Of a stretch of 5,942 nt of DNA, positions 5,206-5,942 are shown piece by piece. How positions within the stretch are numbered: the stretch's first letter is position 1; each line of letters starts with the position of its first letter. Made by a program: the position numbers and the translations under genes. The stretch covers positions 1-5,942 of the forward strand of contig JAFTQI010000018.1 in assembly GCA_017462825.1 (NCBI GenBank). Direction: 5' to 3'. Source of the DNA: Clostridia bacterium. Lineage in GTDB: Bacteria > Bacillota_A > Clostridia > Christensenellales > Borkfalkiaceae. The notes under the pieces are model-generated. The model searched no databases and was not told where the DNA came from. It worked only from the letters and a program-made list of their open reading frames with translations.

Positions 5206-5942
5206 ATGTCCAGATACGAAGAAGCAAAAAAGATTTACGCGCAGTTCGGCGTTGACACCGAAGCGGCAATGGAAAGACTTGCAAAGCTTTCCGTAAGCGT
5301 ACACTGCTGGCAGGGCGACGACGTTATCGGTTTCGACGGTAGCGATTCCCTTTCGGGCGGTATTCAAACGACGGGTAACTATCCCGGCAGAGCGAGAACC
5401 CCGGAAGAATTGTTCGCCGACCTTACCACCGCATTTAAGCTTATGCCCGGCAAGAAACGCGTCAACGTACACGCGTGCTACGCGATCCTTGGCGAAGATA
5501 AAGGCAAGATTGACCGTGACGCGTACGAATACAAGCATTTCGAGCCTTGGGTAAAATGGGCGAAAGAAACGGGCCTTGAAGGGGTGGATTTCAACCCGAC
5601 TTGGTTCTCGCATCCCATGATGAAAGACGGTTTGTCCTTGTCTTCCCCCGACGAAAACGTTAGAAAGTTCTGGGTAAACCACGGTAAAGCTTGTATGAAG
5701 ATTGCGGCGGAAATCGGTAAGGCGATGGGCAGCCCTTGCTGCGTAAACCTTTGGGTACCTGACGGTACGAAAGATATTCCCGCGGATAGACTCGGTCCCC
5801 GTCTTCGCTTGAAGAAGTCCTTGGACGAAGTGCTGGAAGGCTACGATAAGGAATGGGTTATCCCTGCGGTAGAAAGCAAGGTGTTCGGTATCGGCGTAGA
5901 AAGCTACACGGTAGGTAGCAACGAATTCTATCAAAACTATGC
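5206..5942 (+). CDS. rhaA: L-rhamnose isomerase (3' end missing)
   Basis: The visible 245 residues match L-rhamnose isomerase (EC 5.3.1.14), the cytoplasmic metal-dependent enzyme that interconverts L-rhamnose and L-rhamnulose and so feeds RhaB. Recognisable blocks: SVHCWQGDDVIGF (31-43), RVNVHACYA (85-93), GLEGVDFNPTWFSHP (123-137), NLWVPDGTKD (181-190) and VESKVFGIGVESYTVGSNEF (222-241). E223 in the ESK block is the likely first metal ligand; the others lie beyond the window end. The family is usually about 420 residues, so a little over half is seen, and the frame stays open to the last base. Start ATG has a strong binding site. It is the second gene of the operon after rhaB, in the same frame, with the same TTA/CTA/TCA-free codon use. 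Confidence 0.97.
   Translation, partial: MSRYEEAKKIYAQFGVDTEAAMERLAKLSVSVHCWQGDDVIGFDGSDSLSGGIQTTGNYPGRARTPEELFADLTTAFKLMPGKKRVNVHACYAILGEDKGKIDRDAYEYKHFEPWVKWAKETGLEGVDFNPTWFSHPMMKDGLSLSSPDENVRKFWVNHGKACMKIAAEIGKAMGSPCCVNLWVPDGTKDIPADRLGPRLRLKKSLDEVLEGYDKEWVIPAVESKVFGIGVESYTVGSNEFYQNY

Noticed and set aside
3583..5934. 783-residue open frame on the - strand opposite rhaB and rhaA
   Set aside because: It is the exact complement frame of two confidently identified genes, crosses their promoter and intergenic gap, resembles no family, and is explained by codon bias.

Overview
The window looks like a chromosomal segment of an anaerobic, gut-type Bacillota, most likely an uncultivated clostridial lineage. 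This rests on strong Gram-positive style AAGGAG ribosome binding sites, extended -10 promoters, a DeoR-family regulator controlling a rhamnose locus, and a surface protein with a GC(F)-hydrophobic-KKRKED tail of the kind common in clostridial metagenome proteins. The taxonomic placement is inference.

Left part (about 1-1890). The 3' end of a large secreted or surface protein (2-1120, + strand) carries two tandem OB-fold-like repeats, a Cys/His cluster, a Pro/Glu-rich spacer and a C-terminal membrane anchor. A strong terminator follows (1151-1181). A single-gene transcription unit comes next, with its own promoter (1192-1220), encoding a small CBM9-like protein without a signal peptide (1270-1836). 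A bidirectional terminator (1856-1890) separates it from the convergent gene.

Middle part (1917-3486, - strand). A DeoR/GlpR-family regulator (2749-3486) is followed in the same direction by a PHP-family phosphoesterase (1917-2663). The 85-base gap has no convincing terminator, so read-through is plausible, but a weak separate promoter for the PHP gene is also visible.

Right part (3487-5942). A 240-base divergent intergenic region holds two well-formed back-to-back promoters, one for the regulator and one for rhaB. A 33-bp imperfect palindrome spans both -35 boxes, and several TGCGCG motifs lie downstream of each start site. On the + strand come rhaB (L-rhamnulokinase, complete) and rhaA (L-rhamnose isomerase, cut off by the window end). 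RhaA isomerises L-rhamnose to L-rhamnulose and RhaB phosphorylates it to L-rhamnulose 1-phosphate. The aldolase (rhaD), transporter and mutarotase are not in the window and may lie downstream.

The best-supported biology is therefore a DeoR-regulated L-rhamnose catabolic locus. I found no CRISPR array, RNA gene, insertion sequence or clearly new multi-gene system. The least explained items are the surface protein architecture, the PHP gene's link to the rhamnose locus, and the operator layout of the divergent promoter region.
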